From CAYWOS01 sp964459985 (GTDB lineage Bacteria; Bacillota; Clostridia; Christensenellales; Aristaeellaceae), in the NCBI GenBank assembly GCA_964459985.1, contig CAYWOS010000001.1:75561-139560 (forward strand): 64,000 bases of DNA, read 5' to 3'. This document shows, piece after piece, positions 35,239 to 45,500 of the stretch. Positions within the stretch are counted from its first letter, which is position 1. Each line of letters begins with the position of its first letter. Below the pieces are notes generated by a model. That model was not told the origin of the DNA. It was given only the letters and a program-made list of their open reading frames with translations, and did no database searches. Made by a program: the position numbers and the translations under genes.

Positions 35239-36341
35239 GGCAGCGTGACGGCGCAGATTTCGCCGTTGCAGCTCAACAGCGCCACGCCGCCCGACAGCAT
35301 GCCGATGTAGCCCGTCACCTCGGCGCTCATGGGCATCGCCATCGCGGTGAAGCGCTTTCCGTTGATATCAGCGCGATACACGCTGTCGGAAGAAAACGCG
35401 TAAATACGGTTGTTGTACATCGCCGCGCCGACGCATGCGCCGGGCAGCGTATAGCGGTAGTCGAGCCGTCCGCTCAACAGCCTCAATTCCGTGAGCGCGC
35501 CCGCTTCGGTCGCCTGCCTGCTCGGCGCGAACAAAAGGTTCATCGTGCTCCCGCGTATCGACGAATCGATCATCTGCCAGCCGTACACCAGCGTCGCGTC
35601 GTCGGACTGCGTGCAGCGATAGTCATATTGCCTTAACTGCCGCGTGTCGATCACGTGCAGATTGGTGCCCGAGTAGAGAACGGCATACGCGATGTTTTCG
35701 CCGAGCGTGGTTTCGCCGGTATACATCTGCGTCTGCGCGACGCGGAAGGTCTGCATGATGATATTGGGGACGGTGCCGAAAACGTCCAGAGAGGTCGTCC
35801 ACAGGTACTCGCCGTTGCCGAAAAACCCGATGTCCATCATCAGCATGTCTTCATACGCGCCCGTCTCGCTGTCCACCGTAATACCGTCGTGGTTCTTGAC
35901 GATGAGCGAGGGGCTGATATCCTTGCCCAGCGCGGCGGCGACATACTGGCGGCCGGCGCGGGCGAACTGGATCACGTCGGAAAGGTTCTCGTTATAGGTC
36001 GCCCGGCCGTTTCGGTCAATGATGAAAAGCTGGCTTTCAACCCACGCCGCGATGATGTTGTCCGAGGCGTGAAAGCCGGCGTTCGCGCCGAGCGGGTAAT
36101 TCCATTTCTCGTTGCCGTTGGCGTTCAGGCAATACAGCGTGGTGCCGTCGTAATACAGGATGCTGTCGCCAAAGGGCGTGACATCCTGCGACTCGATGCA
36201 GCGCAGCTTGACATAATTAATCCGCCGCGTACCGCCGCCGAACGCGCCGAGCGCCGCCAGAATAACGATCAACACCACAACGGCCGCCGCGACGAGGATC
36301 AGCAGGCGCCGCTTTTTTTCCATCGGTTGCACAAACTGCAT
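35235..36341 (-). CDS. membrane-anchored beta-propeller protein, DUF5711-like
   Basis: 368 residues. A short cytoplasmic N-terminus (MQFVQPMEKKRR) and one helix (LLILVAAAVVVLIVILAALGAF) anchor a large extracytoplasmic domain with repeated beta-blade patterns (LYYDGTTLYCLNANGNEKWNYPLG, LFIIDRNGRATYN, LRQYDYR). This fits the PQQ-like propeller of DUF5711 proteins. The role is unknown; scaffold or sensor at the cell envelope is plausible. The ATG at 36341 follows AGGCAGG. Expressed from its own promoter overlapping the end of the helicase gene, and coupled to hemW. Confidence 0.75.
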   Translation of the reverse strand: MQFVQPMEKKRRLLILVAAAVVVLIVILAALGAFGGGTRRINYVKLRCIESQDVTPFGDSILYYDGTTLYCLNANGNEKWNYPLGANAGFHASDNIIAAWVESQLFIIDRNGRATYNENLSDVIQFARAGRQYVAAALGKDISPSLIVKNHDGITVDSETGAYEDMLMMDIGFFGNGEYLWTTSLDVFGTVPNIIMQTFRVAQTQMYTGETTLGENIAYAVLYSGTNLHVIDTRQLRQYDYRCTQSDDATLVYGWQMIDSSIRGSTMNLLFAPSRQATEAGALTELRLLSGRLDYRYTLPGACVGAAMYNNRIYAFSSDSVYRADINGKRFTAMAMPMSAEVTGYIGMLSGGVALLSCNGEICAVTLP

Positions 36342-36380
36342 ACAATGACCTGCCTTCAATGCGATCGGGACTGAACCTGT

Positions 36381-36409
36381 ATTATACTATGATTCGCGCG
36401 TTCCGTCAA
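36381..36409 (-). promoter_or_regulatory. sigma-A promoter overlapping the SNF2 stop codon
   Basis: Minus strand TTGACG (36404-36409), 17-base spacer, TATAAT (36381-36386). The -35 box lies in the last codons of the helicase gene and the -10 box directly after its stop. It drives DUF5711-hemW-SH3. Confidence 0.8.
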
Positions 36410-39400
36410 ACAGCGCCAGGATATCTTTCTCGCCGAGCCGCGTGGGCATTTCTTCGCCGGGCGTGATCAGGCGGTCGAACAGACGGCGCTTGCGGTCGCT
36501 CATGGACAGCACCCGTTCCTCGATGGAATCGTGTGCGATCAGGCGGATCACTTCGACGCTGCGCGTCTGACCGATGCGGTGCGCGCGCCCGGTCGCCTGT
36601 TCCTCGGCCGTCGGGTTCCACCACGGATCGTAATGGATCACCATGTTCGCGCCCGTCAGATTCAGTCCCGTTCCGCCGGCCTTGAGCGAAATGAGGAACA
36701 CGTTCTTTTCCCCCGCGTTGAAGCGCTGGGTCAATTCCAGCCGCGCGGCGGGCGGCGTTTCGCCGTCCAGATAATGATAGGGGACGCGCGCCTCGTCGAG
36801 CTTCTTTTCAATGATATGCAGCATCGAGGTGAACTGCGAAAAAACGAGAATGCGCCGGCCCGATCCCAGCGCGGAAAGCAGCACGTCCATCAGCAATTCC
36901 GTTTTTGCCGAAACGCCTTGATATTCGGGCAGACACAGCGCCGGATGACAGCAAATCTGGCGAAGCTCGGTGATCGCCGAGAGCACTTCGGCGCGGCCGC
37001 GGTGTAAGCCCTTGACGCGCAGGATCTCGTTCACGCGGTCGCGCTTCTGGATGAGCGCGGCGTCGTACACGCGCCTTTGCTCGGGCGCGAGCTCGGCCAT
37101 CATCACGCTTTCGAGCTTCTCGGGCAGCTCGCTCAACACCTCGCTTTTCAGCCTGCGCATAAGGAAGGGACGAATGCGGCGGCGCAAATCCTCGGCGTTC
37201 TGCCCTTCGCCGTAGCGCTTGAGATAATCGGTGTAGCGCGGCAGATAGCCGGGCAGCACAAAATCGAAGATCGACCACAATTCGCCCGCGTGGTTCTCCA
37301 TCGGCGTGCCGGTCAGGGCGTAGCGCGTTTCGGCGTTCAGCTGCTTGACCGCCTGCGCGCCGACGCTCAAAACATTCTTGATCTGCTGCGCCTCGTCAAG
37401 AACGGCAAAGCGGAAAGGGATCTCGCGCAAAAGCGCGATATCGCGCCGGATGAGCGGATAGCTCGTGATCACAACGTCGGGCGCGCCGGGGCCGGACAGC
37501 GTATCTACCTGCTGTCCGCGCGCCGCCTGCCCGCCTTGCATGAGCAGCACGCGGATTTCGGGCGCGAACCGCTTGAACTCGCTGAGCCAGTTATAGGTCA
37601 GCGAGGTCGGCGCGACGATGAGCGACGGCTTTTTGTCCCGACCGGAGCGCAGGTACGCCAGCACAAGCGCGATCGCCTGCAATGTTTTTCCAAGCCCCAT
37701 ATCATCGGCAAGCACGCCGCCCATGTGCAATTCGTGCAGCGCGCACAGCCATCGAAACCCTCGCTCCTGATAGGGGCGAAGGCAGGAAAGCGGCGAGGGC
37801 ATATCGTCGACCACAAGCTGCGCGGCGCGGCGCGCGTCGGCGTCGAGCGTCACGGGCAGCACATCGGCGCGGATGATCGAGGCGAGATACGCCGCGCGGC
37901 ACGCGTTGAGGTTCGCCGGATCGCTGTCCGCTTCCGACACCGCTTCAGCGAGCGACTGCCACTGCTTTTCCTCGGAGAGATCAAGAAACGTGCCGTCCTT
38001 GAAACGGAAATACATCCTGTGCCGCTTGAGCGCTTCCATGAGCGGCATCAGCTCGTCAAGCGGCGTGTCGCCGTCGTACAGCGCGAGCGACAGCCTGTTG
38101 TTCTTGAGCCGGATCGCGCCGCGCAGGAGAGGCTTTCGCGGCGTGAGGCGCTTAAACTCCTTGCTGAAAAAGACTTCGGCGCATTTCGTCAGGCGCGGCG
38201 CGCCCGCCGTCACGAAATCGATCAGCCGCTCCTGATCGGACAGGTACGCCACGCCCCGGCGCACGCAGAACCCGCCGCGCGCCAGTTCGTCCAGCACGGC
38301 GTGCTCGCCGGCGGCGTCGCGCAGCAAAAGCGGCGGCTGATCGTCGCCGGGTGGCGCGAAGGGATCAAACGTATACTCGCCGTACACGAAATTCACCTTG
38401 GCCGTGACATCCCTGCTTTCCTTGTCCAGATACACGCGCGCGGCGAGCGGCATTCTGATGAACGAATCCTCAAGCGCCGGATCGACCGTCAGCGTGCCGA
38501 CGCGCAAAAGAAAGGGCATAAGCTCGCTCATCACGCGCGGCGTTTCGCGTTCGGTGAAGCAGAAATCCGTCGTTCCGCACGGCGCGGCAAGGCAAAGCTG
38601 CCTGATCATCGCGCGATGCTCGGCGGGAATCTGATGGCATTCGGGGCGCGAGAGCACATACGCGTAATCCGGCGTGAGCGGCACGATGCTGTCGGGCATC
38701 TGCACGTTGATCTGGATCTGGCGCGACGTCCCGGACAGATGGAAATTGATGTCGAGCGGCTTTTCCGTCACGCCGTTCATCATTTCGCATTCGCCGTCGC
38801 CGATCTGCAAACGAAAGGGCAGCCCGCGCAGCGTGTGAAGAAAGCGCTTGGCGGCGAGCGGCGCGAGCGGCAGCGCGCGCGCGTTCGGGCCGGTCAGCGA
38901 CGCCGCGCCGGGCGCTTCGCAGTATTCGGCGAGCGCGTTCAGCACGAGCGACTGCTTTTCGCTGAATCGCATCCAGCGCGGCTCATAGGTGAAGCTTTTG
39001 CCGAACGGCAGCGGCGTTTCGTCGGCTCGGCACTTGAGAAACTGCGGAATGCTGCGCACGACGTACAGCCTGTCCTCGCCCACGCGCAGCGTCACGCGAA
39101 GCCCGTCCTTGAGAAGGATCACGGTGGGCATCAGACGAATGCCGTCCGATTCGGGCAGCATGGAGGAAACGGCGTCAAACAGGCGAGGCGCCTGCGCGAG
39201 CGCGCGGCGTTTCTCAATCTCGCGCAGCGCGCCGCTCTCCATGGCGAAAAGCGCCGCCGCCGCGATATGCCGGCAAAAGCGTCCGCCGCAGTCGCACGTC
39301 ATTCCGTCGACGTCGATGAGAACGCGCGCGCGGAGATCGCCGTCCGAAACAACGTAGGAAACGTCCTGACGCGTCCGCCGCGTTTCGCGTACGAGCGCGC

Positions 39401-39473
39401 GGCGGAACAGACCCTGGCCCAGAACGAATTCCTCCCTGCCGGCGAGGTTTTCCAGATCCTGCACGGTCAACAT
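36387..39473 (-). CDS. SWIM zinc-finger SNF2-family helicase
   Basis: Large DEAD/H Swi2/Snf2 ATPase, 1028 residues. The N-terminal SWIM zinc finger CDCGGRFCRH (about residues 60-69) is typical of the bacterial SNF2 group. The helicase core has LADDMGLGKTLQAIALVLAYL near 590 (Walker A), FAVLDEAQQIKN near 690 (DEAQ box), YALTGTPMENH, ILVFSQFTSMLHIIEKKL, LISLKAGGTGLNLTGANMVIHYDPWWNP and EEQATGRAHRIGQTRSVEVIRLIA near the end. It remodels protein-DNA or RNA polymerase complexes; the exact role is unknown. ATG at 39473 with GGAGG upstream. Confidence 0.93.
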   Translation of the reverse strand: MLTVQDLENLAGREEFVLGQGLFRRALVRETRRTRQDVSYVVSDGDLRARVLIDVDGMTCDCGGRFCRHIAAAALFAMESGALREIEKRRALAQAPRLFDAVSSMLPESDGIRLMPTVILLKDGLRVTLRVGEDRLYVVRSIPQFLKCRADETPLPFGKSFTYEPRWMRFSEKQSLVLNALAEYCEAPGAASLTGPNARALPLAPLAAKRFLHTLRGLPFRLQIGDGECEMMNGVTEKPLDINFHLSGTSRQIQINVQMPDSIVPLTPDYAYVLSRPECHQIPAEHRAMIRQLCLAAPCGTTDFCFTERETPRVMSELMPFLLRVGTLTVDPALEDSFIRMPLAARVYLDKESRDVTAKVNFVYGEYTFDPFAPPGDDQPPLLLRDAAGEHAVLDELARGGFCVRRGVAYLSDQERLIDFVTAGAPRLTKCAEVFFSKEFKRLTPRKPLLRGAIRLKNNRLSLALYDGDTPLDELMPLMEALKRHRMYFRFKDGTFLDLSEEKQWQSLAEAVSEADSDPANLNACRAAYLASIIRADVLPVTLDADARRAAQLVVDDMPSPLSCLRPYQERGFRWLCALHELHMGGVLADDMGLGKTLQAIALVLAYLRSGRDKKPSLIVAPTSLTYNWLSEFKRFAPEIRVLLMQGGQAARGQQVDTLSGPGAPDVVITSYPLIRRDIALLREIPFRFAVLDEAQQIKNVLSVGAQAVKQLNAETRYALTGTPMENHAGELWSIFDFVLPGYLPRYTDYLKRYGEGQNAEDLRRRIRPFLMRRLKSEVLSELPEKLESVMMAELAPEQRRVYDAALIQKRDRVNEILRVKGLHRGRAEVLSAITELRQICCHPALCLPEYQGVSAKTELLMDVLLSALGSGRRILVFSQFTSMLHIIEKKLDEARVPYHYLDGETPPAARLELTQRFNAGEKNVFLISLKAGGTGLNLTGANMVIHYDPWWNPTAEEQATGRAHRIGQTRSVEVIRLIAHDSIEERVLSMSDRKRRLFDRLITPGEEMPTRLGEKDILALFDGTRES

Positions 39474-39564
39474 GCCTGCCTCCTGAGCGCAAACGCGCGC
39501 ATTCGTATATCATTCGCCGCAGAAGCGATTAATTCCTGCCGCGCCGACAAATGAAAACAATCGT

Positions 39565-42500
39565 TTATCCTCTGATGGGAAAACGCGCCTCGTGCCGCTT
39601 GCCGTCGTCCTTGAGGTCGATCCATCCGTCGTCGCATTTTTCGCCGTCGCAGGTAACAAACAGCGTGTCCTCGCTCGCCGTCAGGTCGTAGCATGACGCG
39701 CCGTACCGATAGCGTACGGTGAATTCCTCGTGCCCCTCGGGCAGCTTCGGCGACAGCCGCGCGCGATCGCCGACTTTCTCAAATCCGTACAGTGTCTTAA
39801 ACCAGCAAAGGTACGTCCACGCCGCGCTGCCCGTGTACCATGTCCAGCCGCCGCGTCCCGCCTGCGCGCCCGCGTACACGTCCGCCGCCATCACATAGGG
39901 TTCGACCCTGTATATCTCCGCTTTCTCGGGCGTGTCGGCGTGCTTGGGCGGCAGGATGGCCAGCGCGATTTCATAGGCCAGATCGATCAGGCGGAGCTTG
40001 CACAGCGCCTCGATGAGCCATGGCACGGCGTGCGTGTACTGTCCGCCGTTTTCGCGCACGCCGGGCGGGTAGGCGGTGATATACCCGGCGCGCTCATGCT
40101 CGTCAAAGGGCGGCGACAGCAGCCTGACCATGCCGTGTTCGCGGTCGTACAGCCGATCGACGGCCGCCGCCACCGCCGCGCGCGCGCGGCTCCTGTCGGC
40201 GCCCGCGAGCACGGCGAAACATTGGCTGATCAGATCGATTCTCGGCGGATCGCTCTGATCGCCGCCGAGCGTGTCGCCGCCGTCGTACCAAGCCCGCAGG
40301 TACCATGCGCCCGTCCAAGCGGCGTCCGACGCCGTCAGCAGCTCGCGGCGGCGCGAGATCATGATCTGCGCCATTTCACGGTCGCACAGTTCGGCGTACT
40401 CCGCCAGCACCATCGCCAGAAAGAAGCCGAGCCACACGCTTTCGCCCGTCGCGCCGCCCACGCGATTCATGCCGTCGTTCCAATCGCCGCCGCCCATCAG
40501 CGGCATGCCGTGCGCGCCGAGGCGCACATGATCGACGGCGCGCAGGCAATGCTCGTGCAGCGTGCCGCTCCCGGCGATTTGAGGCGTTTCATAACGGTCG
40601 TCCTCGCCCGGGGACAGCGTCGGGGAGGAAAGATAAGGGACGCTTTCATCCAGAATCGCCCGGTCGCCCGTCGCGCGCACATAGCGCGCCGTCACAAACG
40701 GCAGGAACAAAAGATCGTCCGTCACGCGCGTCCTGACGCCGGTGCGCGGCTCGTGCCACCAGTGCTGTACGTCGCCCTCGACATACTGGTGCGCTGCGCA
40801 GCGCAGGATATGCGCGCGCGCGAACGCCGGTTCGGTATCCAGAAGCGCCAAAACATCCTGAAGCTGATCGCGGAATCCCCACGCTCCGCCCGTCTGGTAC
40901 AGGCCCGTTCGCGCGTAGAGCCGCGAGGCGATCGTCTGGTAAAGCAGCCATTGATTGAGCATCCGCGCGGCGTCGCGGTCGCCGCCGTACACCGTCAGGC
41001 GCGACAGTTTTTCCTGCCAGAAGGAAAGCGTCCGCCGCCTGATCGCCGACGCGCCGACGGAAAGAAGGTTGTCGCATATTTCGCGGATGTCCGCCGCGTT
41101 TTCTCCCGCGCCGATCAGAAAAATCTCCGTTCTCGCCTCGTGCGCTCGAAGCGCGCAGGCGACGCGAACGGACGCCGGATACGTCGCGAAAGGCGAGATC
41201 TCGGGCGCGGCGTCCTGATGATACAGAAACGCCGTCAGCGCCGCGCCGCATCCGCGCGCCGTCAGAAGACTGCCGTCCGTCCGCAGGCTCGTCGTCTCGG
41301 GACGCTCGCCGACGGCAAAGCGAACGAACGCTGTCAGCGTCACGTCGCGGGCGGTCGCCGACTGCATTTTGATCAGCCGCGCGCCGCAGGGCGCGCCTGG
41401 CGGCGAGAGGACGCTTAATTCGCAGCGCACGCCGCCGCAGTCGGTATAGTACGTCGACACGCCCGGGCGATGCACGACGTAGCCGCCTTCGAGCGAATAG
41501 GCGGCGCCGTCGACGTCCGTCAGCGTGTACAGTTCGCTGGCGAGCGGACGGAAGATATCCTTGTCGTGACGCGTCAGGCGGCGCAGATAGCTGTTGTCGA
41601 TATGCGACTGCAGGATGCCGCGATCGCCCGCGACGGTGCCGAAGCGTTCGCCGGAAAGGATATTGCACCACACGCACGGCGGCGTCCGATAGACGCAGTA
41701 GCCGTTTTCGGCGGTGAATCCGCCGCAGCCGTTGTCGCCTTCGAGCGGCGGGAGAGGAGGCATCTCGGGCGCGCGCGGCTCCGCGCGCTCTTCCTCCGCC
41801 GAAGGCAGCGCGGCAAGCTGCTTTTTCAGCGGTTCGCCGTCGCGCAGCACGAGCCGCGACAGCGAAGCCAGTTCCTCGCGCTCGTCGCTCCCGACCGACA
41901 GAATATGCACGCCGCCGCTTTTCCCGATTTTATCGCGCATAACGCCCGAGGACGCGAGCGTTGTGACGGCGTCGCGCACGGGCGCGAAATAGCTTTCCTC
42001 GGCGGCAATGGCGAATATCAGATCGTTGGTTCTGCCCGACAGCGACAAAAGCGCGTGCACGCGCAAAACCTGCCTGATCAGCGCGGGATCGGCGCCGCGC
42101 AGGACGACCATCCAGACGGGATCGTCGCCCGTAATGCCGTGCCGCCAGAGAACGTCGACGGGCGCGGGCGGACGCGCTTCGGGACGAGACGCGTCGGCGT
42201 AGGCGATACGCGAGAGAATGCGGACGGCCAGAGAAAACGACGGCGCGTCAAAATGCAGCGATTTCAGGAGCACCCGCGCGCGCGTTTCGGCAAGCGCGGG
42301 CACGGCGTTGACGCGGTCGCCGGCGTATCGCGCGAGCGTCTCTCCGGCGTCGTTTTCGTCGCGGCAGGGGAAAACGATCATCCAGATCTCTCTTTCGCCG
42401 CCGGCGCACAGCGAAAGCGACGCGCGAAGGCTCATACACGGCGCGAGCGTGTCGCCGAGGGCTGAACGCGCCTCGCCGCCCGAGAGCTGCTCCGGCCGTC

Positions 42501-45500
42501 CGTAATCGCCGGCGCGTCCCAGAAACGCGGCGCGGTCGCCCTGCATGGAAATGTCGCCCGAGTCCGTGATCACGGCGTGCGCGACGCAGGGAACGCGATC
42601 GCGCTCGTCGCGCGGACGGCGGCGCGCGATCAGGGCGCTGCCGCTCAATTTGTCGACGCGCACCGTCATATCGCGAAAATTCGCGTGCGCGTCGTCGGCG
42701 CGCTCGGTGCTTAACGACAGTTCAAGAAAGCTGACGATATCGATTTCTTTGCGCTCGGCCGTCGTGTTTTTTATCCGCACGCGCGCGACGGCGGCATCCT
42801 CGATGGGATCGATCAGGCGCTGCTCGCGCACGAGCAGGCCGCCGCGCTCATGCGTGAATTCGACCGTGCCGGGACGGAACACGCACGTCCCATCCCGGGC
42901 GGGGCGGCATATGCCGTTCGTTTTTCGGTCGACAAGGTAGATCTGCATGCCCGTCTCCGCCGAAGCGTCCGCGCTGAACCGCGTCACGCACACGTTCCCG
43001 ATCGCCAGACGGCTTTGTCCGAGCGCGTTGATCTGCCAGGAGACCGTTTTCCCGGAAAGAATCCAGGTGTCGGGGGGCAATGCGCGATGCGCGCGGTACG
43101 GCGGCAATCCGTCGTTTGTCCGCCTGACAGGGGGCGGCAGATGTTCGCGGCGTTTCCGCACGCGGACGGGCGCGCGCTCGTAGAGCAAATACAAGTGCGC
43201 GCGAACCGCCGGAACGGCGCAGAAGCGTCTGACGAGCGCGCCGTCCGTCAGGGCGTTGCAGGCCGCGCACAGAATCATGCCCTGATGATGCGACATGTGA
43301 CTGCGCACGATTCGCGGCGCGTGATCGATCCGCTGACGCGTAAAATCAATCGCCTCGAATAATCCGTGATCGTCGCTCATGTCCATTTTTCGCAGCGCGA
43401 TAAGATTGTTCGCCGCCGAGCGCGGCAGAACGGGCAGCGCCAGCATCGAGGCGTACGGCGCGACGACGTTCCCCTGCGTGCCGCTCGTGAGCGAAAGCGA
43501 GCGCAGGCCGAACGCCCGGTACTGGTAATGCAGCTCGGCGTCAAACCCGTAGTATCCGGACTCGCTGACGCCCCACACGGGGGCGAAAGCGTCGCTCATC
43601 TGTTCGCGGACGGCGTTCAGGCAGCTTTCGCCAAGCAGCGTGCCGCGCACGAGCGGCGTGAGAAGGAGCGGCATCAGATACTCGAACATCGTGCCCGCCC
43701 ATGAAATCAGCGCCGCGCCGCCGCCCGCGCGCGTCACGTCCCTGCCCAGATGACGCCAGTGCGAGAGCGGGACGCGCTTGTTCATCAGCGCGACGAACGA
43801 AAGCAGCCGCGATTCGCTGGCGAGGAGATCGTAATGCCCTTCGCCGAAGCTGCCGTCGTCCACGTGACAGCCGATATAGAACAGCTCCGTTTCCGCGTCG
43901 AACAGCGCGGCGAGATCGGTCTCGTCTGCAAAGGCGTCAAGCGCCGTCGGCAGGGCGACGTACCGCGCGTCCAGATCGGCAAGCCGCGCGCGGACGCATT
44001 GCGCGCAGGCGTACAGGCAGGCGACCAGATTGCCCGAATCGACCGAGGAAACAAAGCGCGGCGCGAGCGTGCGCAGCGTCGCCGTATCGTACCAGTTGTA
44101 CAGATGCCCCTTCCATCGGTCGAGCGTTTGCATTGTCGAGAGCGTTTCGGACAGCCTGCGCGCCATTTCGTTTCCATCGATCAGTTTTAGCTCGCACGCC
44201 GCCGCGCAGGACAACAGATACAGTCCGATATTGGTGGGCGAGGTGCGCATGGCGAAACCCGTGTCGGGATCGATCTGCACGTTGTCGGGCGGCAGGAAGT
44301 GTCCCGCTTCATTGACCGTTTCCTCAAAATACCGCCATGTATCGGCGCACAGCTTCTGGATATCGCCGCGCTGCGATTCGGGCAGCGTCTGCTCGGGGCT
44401 GATCTTGCCGTCGAGCGCGTTCATCAGGATGGGCGACGCCGTGAACCAAAGCCCGAGCGCGACGAAAGGAAGAAAGCCGCCCGGCGCCAGCGAGAGCGCG
44501 ATCACGGCGACGCCGGACAGAATGCTCGTAAACACCGCCGCGAGCGGCAGCCCGGCGGCCTTTTCCGCCTGCGCGGCCGTGACCCAAGACAACAGATGCC
44601 TGTGGCTGATCCATTGCCGATAGACGGCGCGCAGCGCCGCGTCCGCGCAGGCGTACGCCTTGGCGGGCAGCAGCGCCAGCCTGACGGCGACGCCGCGAAG
44701 CGGATAGGGGAGCGCGACGAGCGCAACGAGCGGCGCGGCGTACGCGGCGGAAGAAATCAACACGATCATCCGCGCGAGCGGCACGAGCGAACGGCGGAGG
44801 TTGTCATAAATTTTATGGCGTGAAATTAGCGGCAGCTCGCGCCGGAAAAGGAAGGACAAAAGCTGCCAGTCGCCGCGCGTCCACCGGTGCAGGCGCTTGT
44901 ACCAGCCCTGCACCCGGGCGGGCTGACCGTCATAAAACGCGATGTCGTCCGCCAGCGCCGAGCGCGCGTATTCGCCTTCGATCAGATCATGGCTCAACAG
45001 CAGCCCTTCGGGCATTTTCCCGTCAAGGCGTTCCCGCCACAGCTTGAGATCCAGAATGCCCTTGCCCATGAACGAGCCGCGCCCGAACAGATCCTGATAC
45101 GCGTCCTTGACCCCCGCGCAGTACGGATCGCTGCCGCCCATGCCGCCCAGATATTTTTGCGCGCGCGTTTTTACGGTGTCCGCCAAGATTTCCATGCGCG
45201 GCTGAATCACGGCGATCCTGCCCTTCTGAAGCGGATGCGCCATCGCGCCGACGAGCAAAAGGGGCGCTTCAGGCGGCATAAAGGTATCGGCGTCGAGCGT
45301 GATCACATAACGGTATCGCCCGGCGAGCGAGCGCACGTCGACGGAGGCGTACAGCAGCGCGTCATTCGCGCTTTCGCCGAGCAGCAGCTTCGTCAGCGTC
45401 TCCAGCGCGCCGCGCTTGCGCTCGCGCCCCATCCAGCGTTTCTGCGCCTGATGAAACGCGCGCGCGCGCTGGAGATAAAACACGCCGCGCCCGCTGTCGC

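Noticed and set aside
37077..39554. 825-residue plus-strand frame over the SNF2 gene
   Set aside because: Antisense shadow; composition dominated by Arg, His and Ala, as typical for such artefacts.
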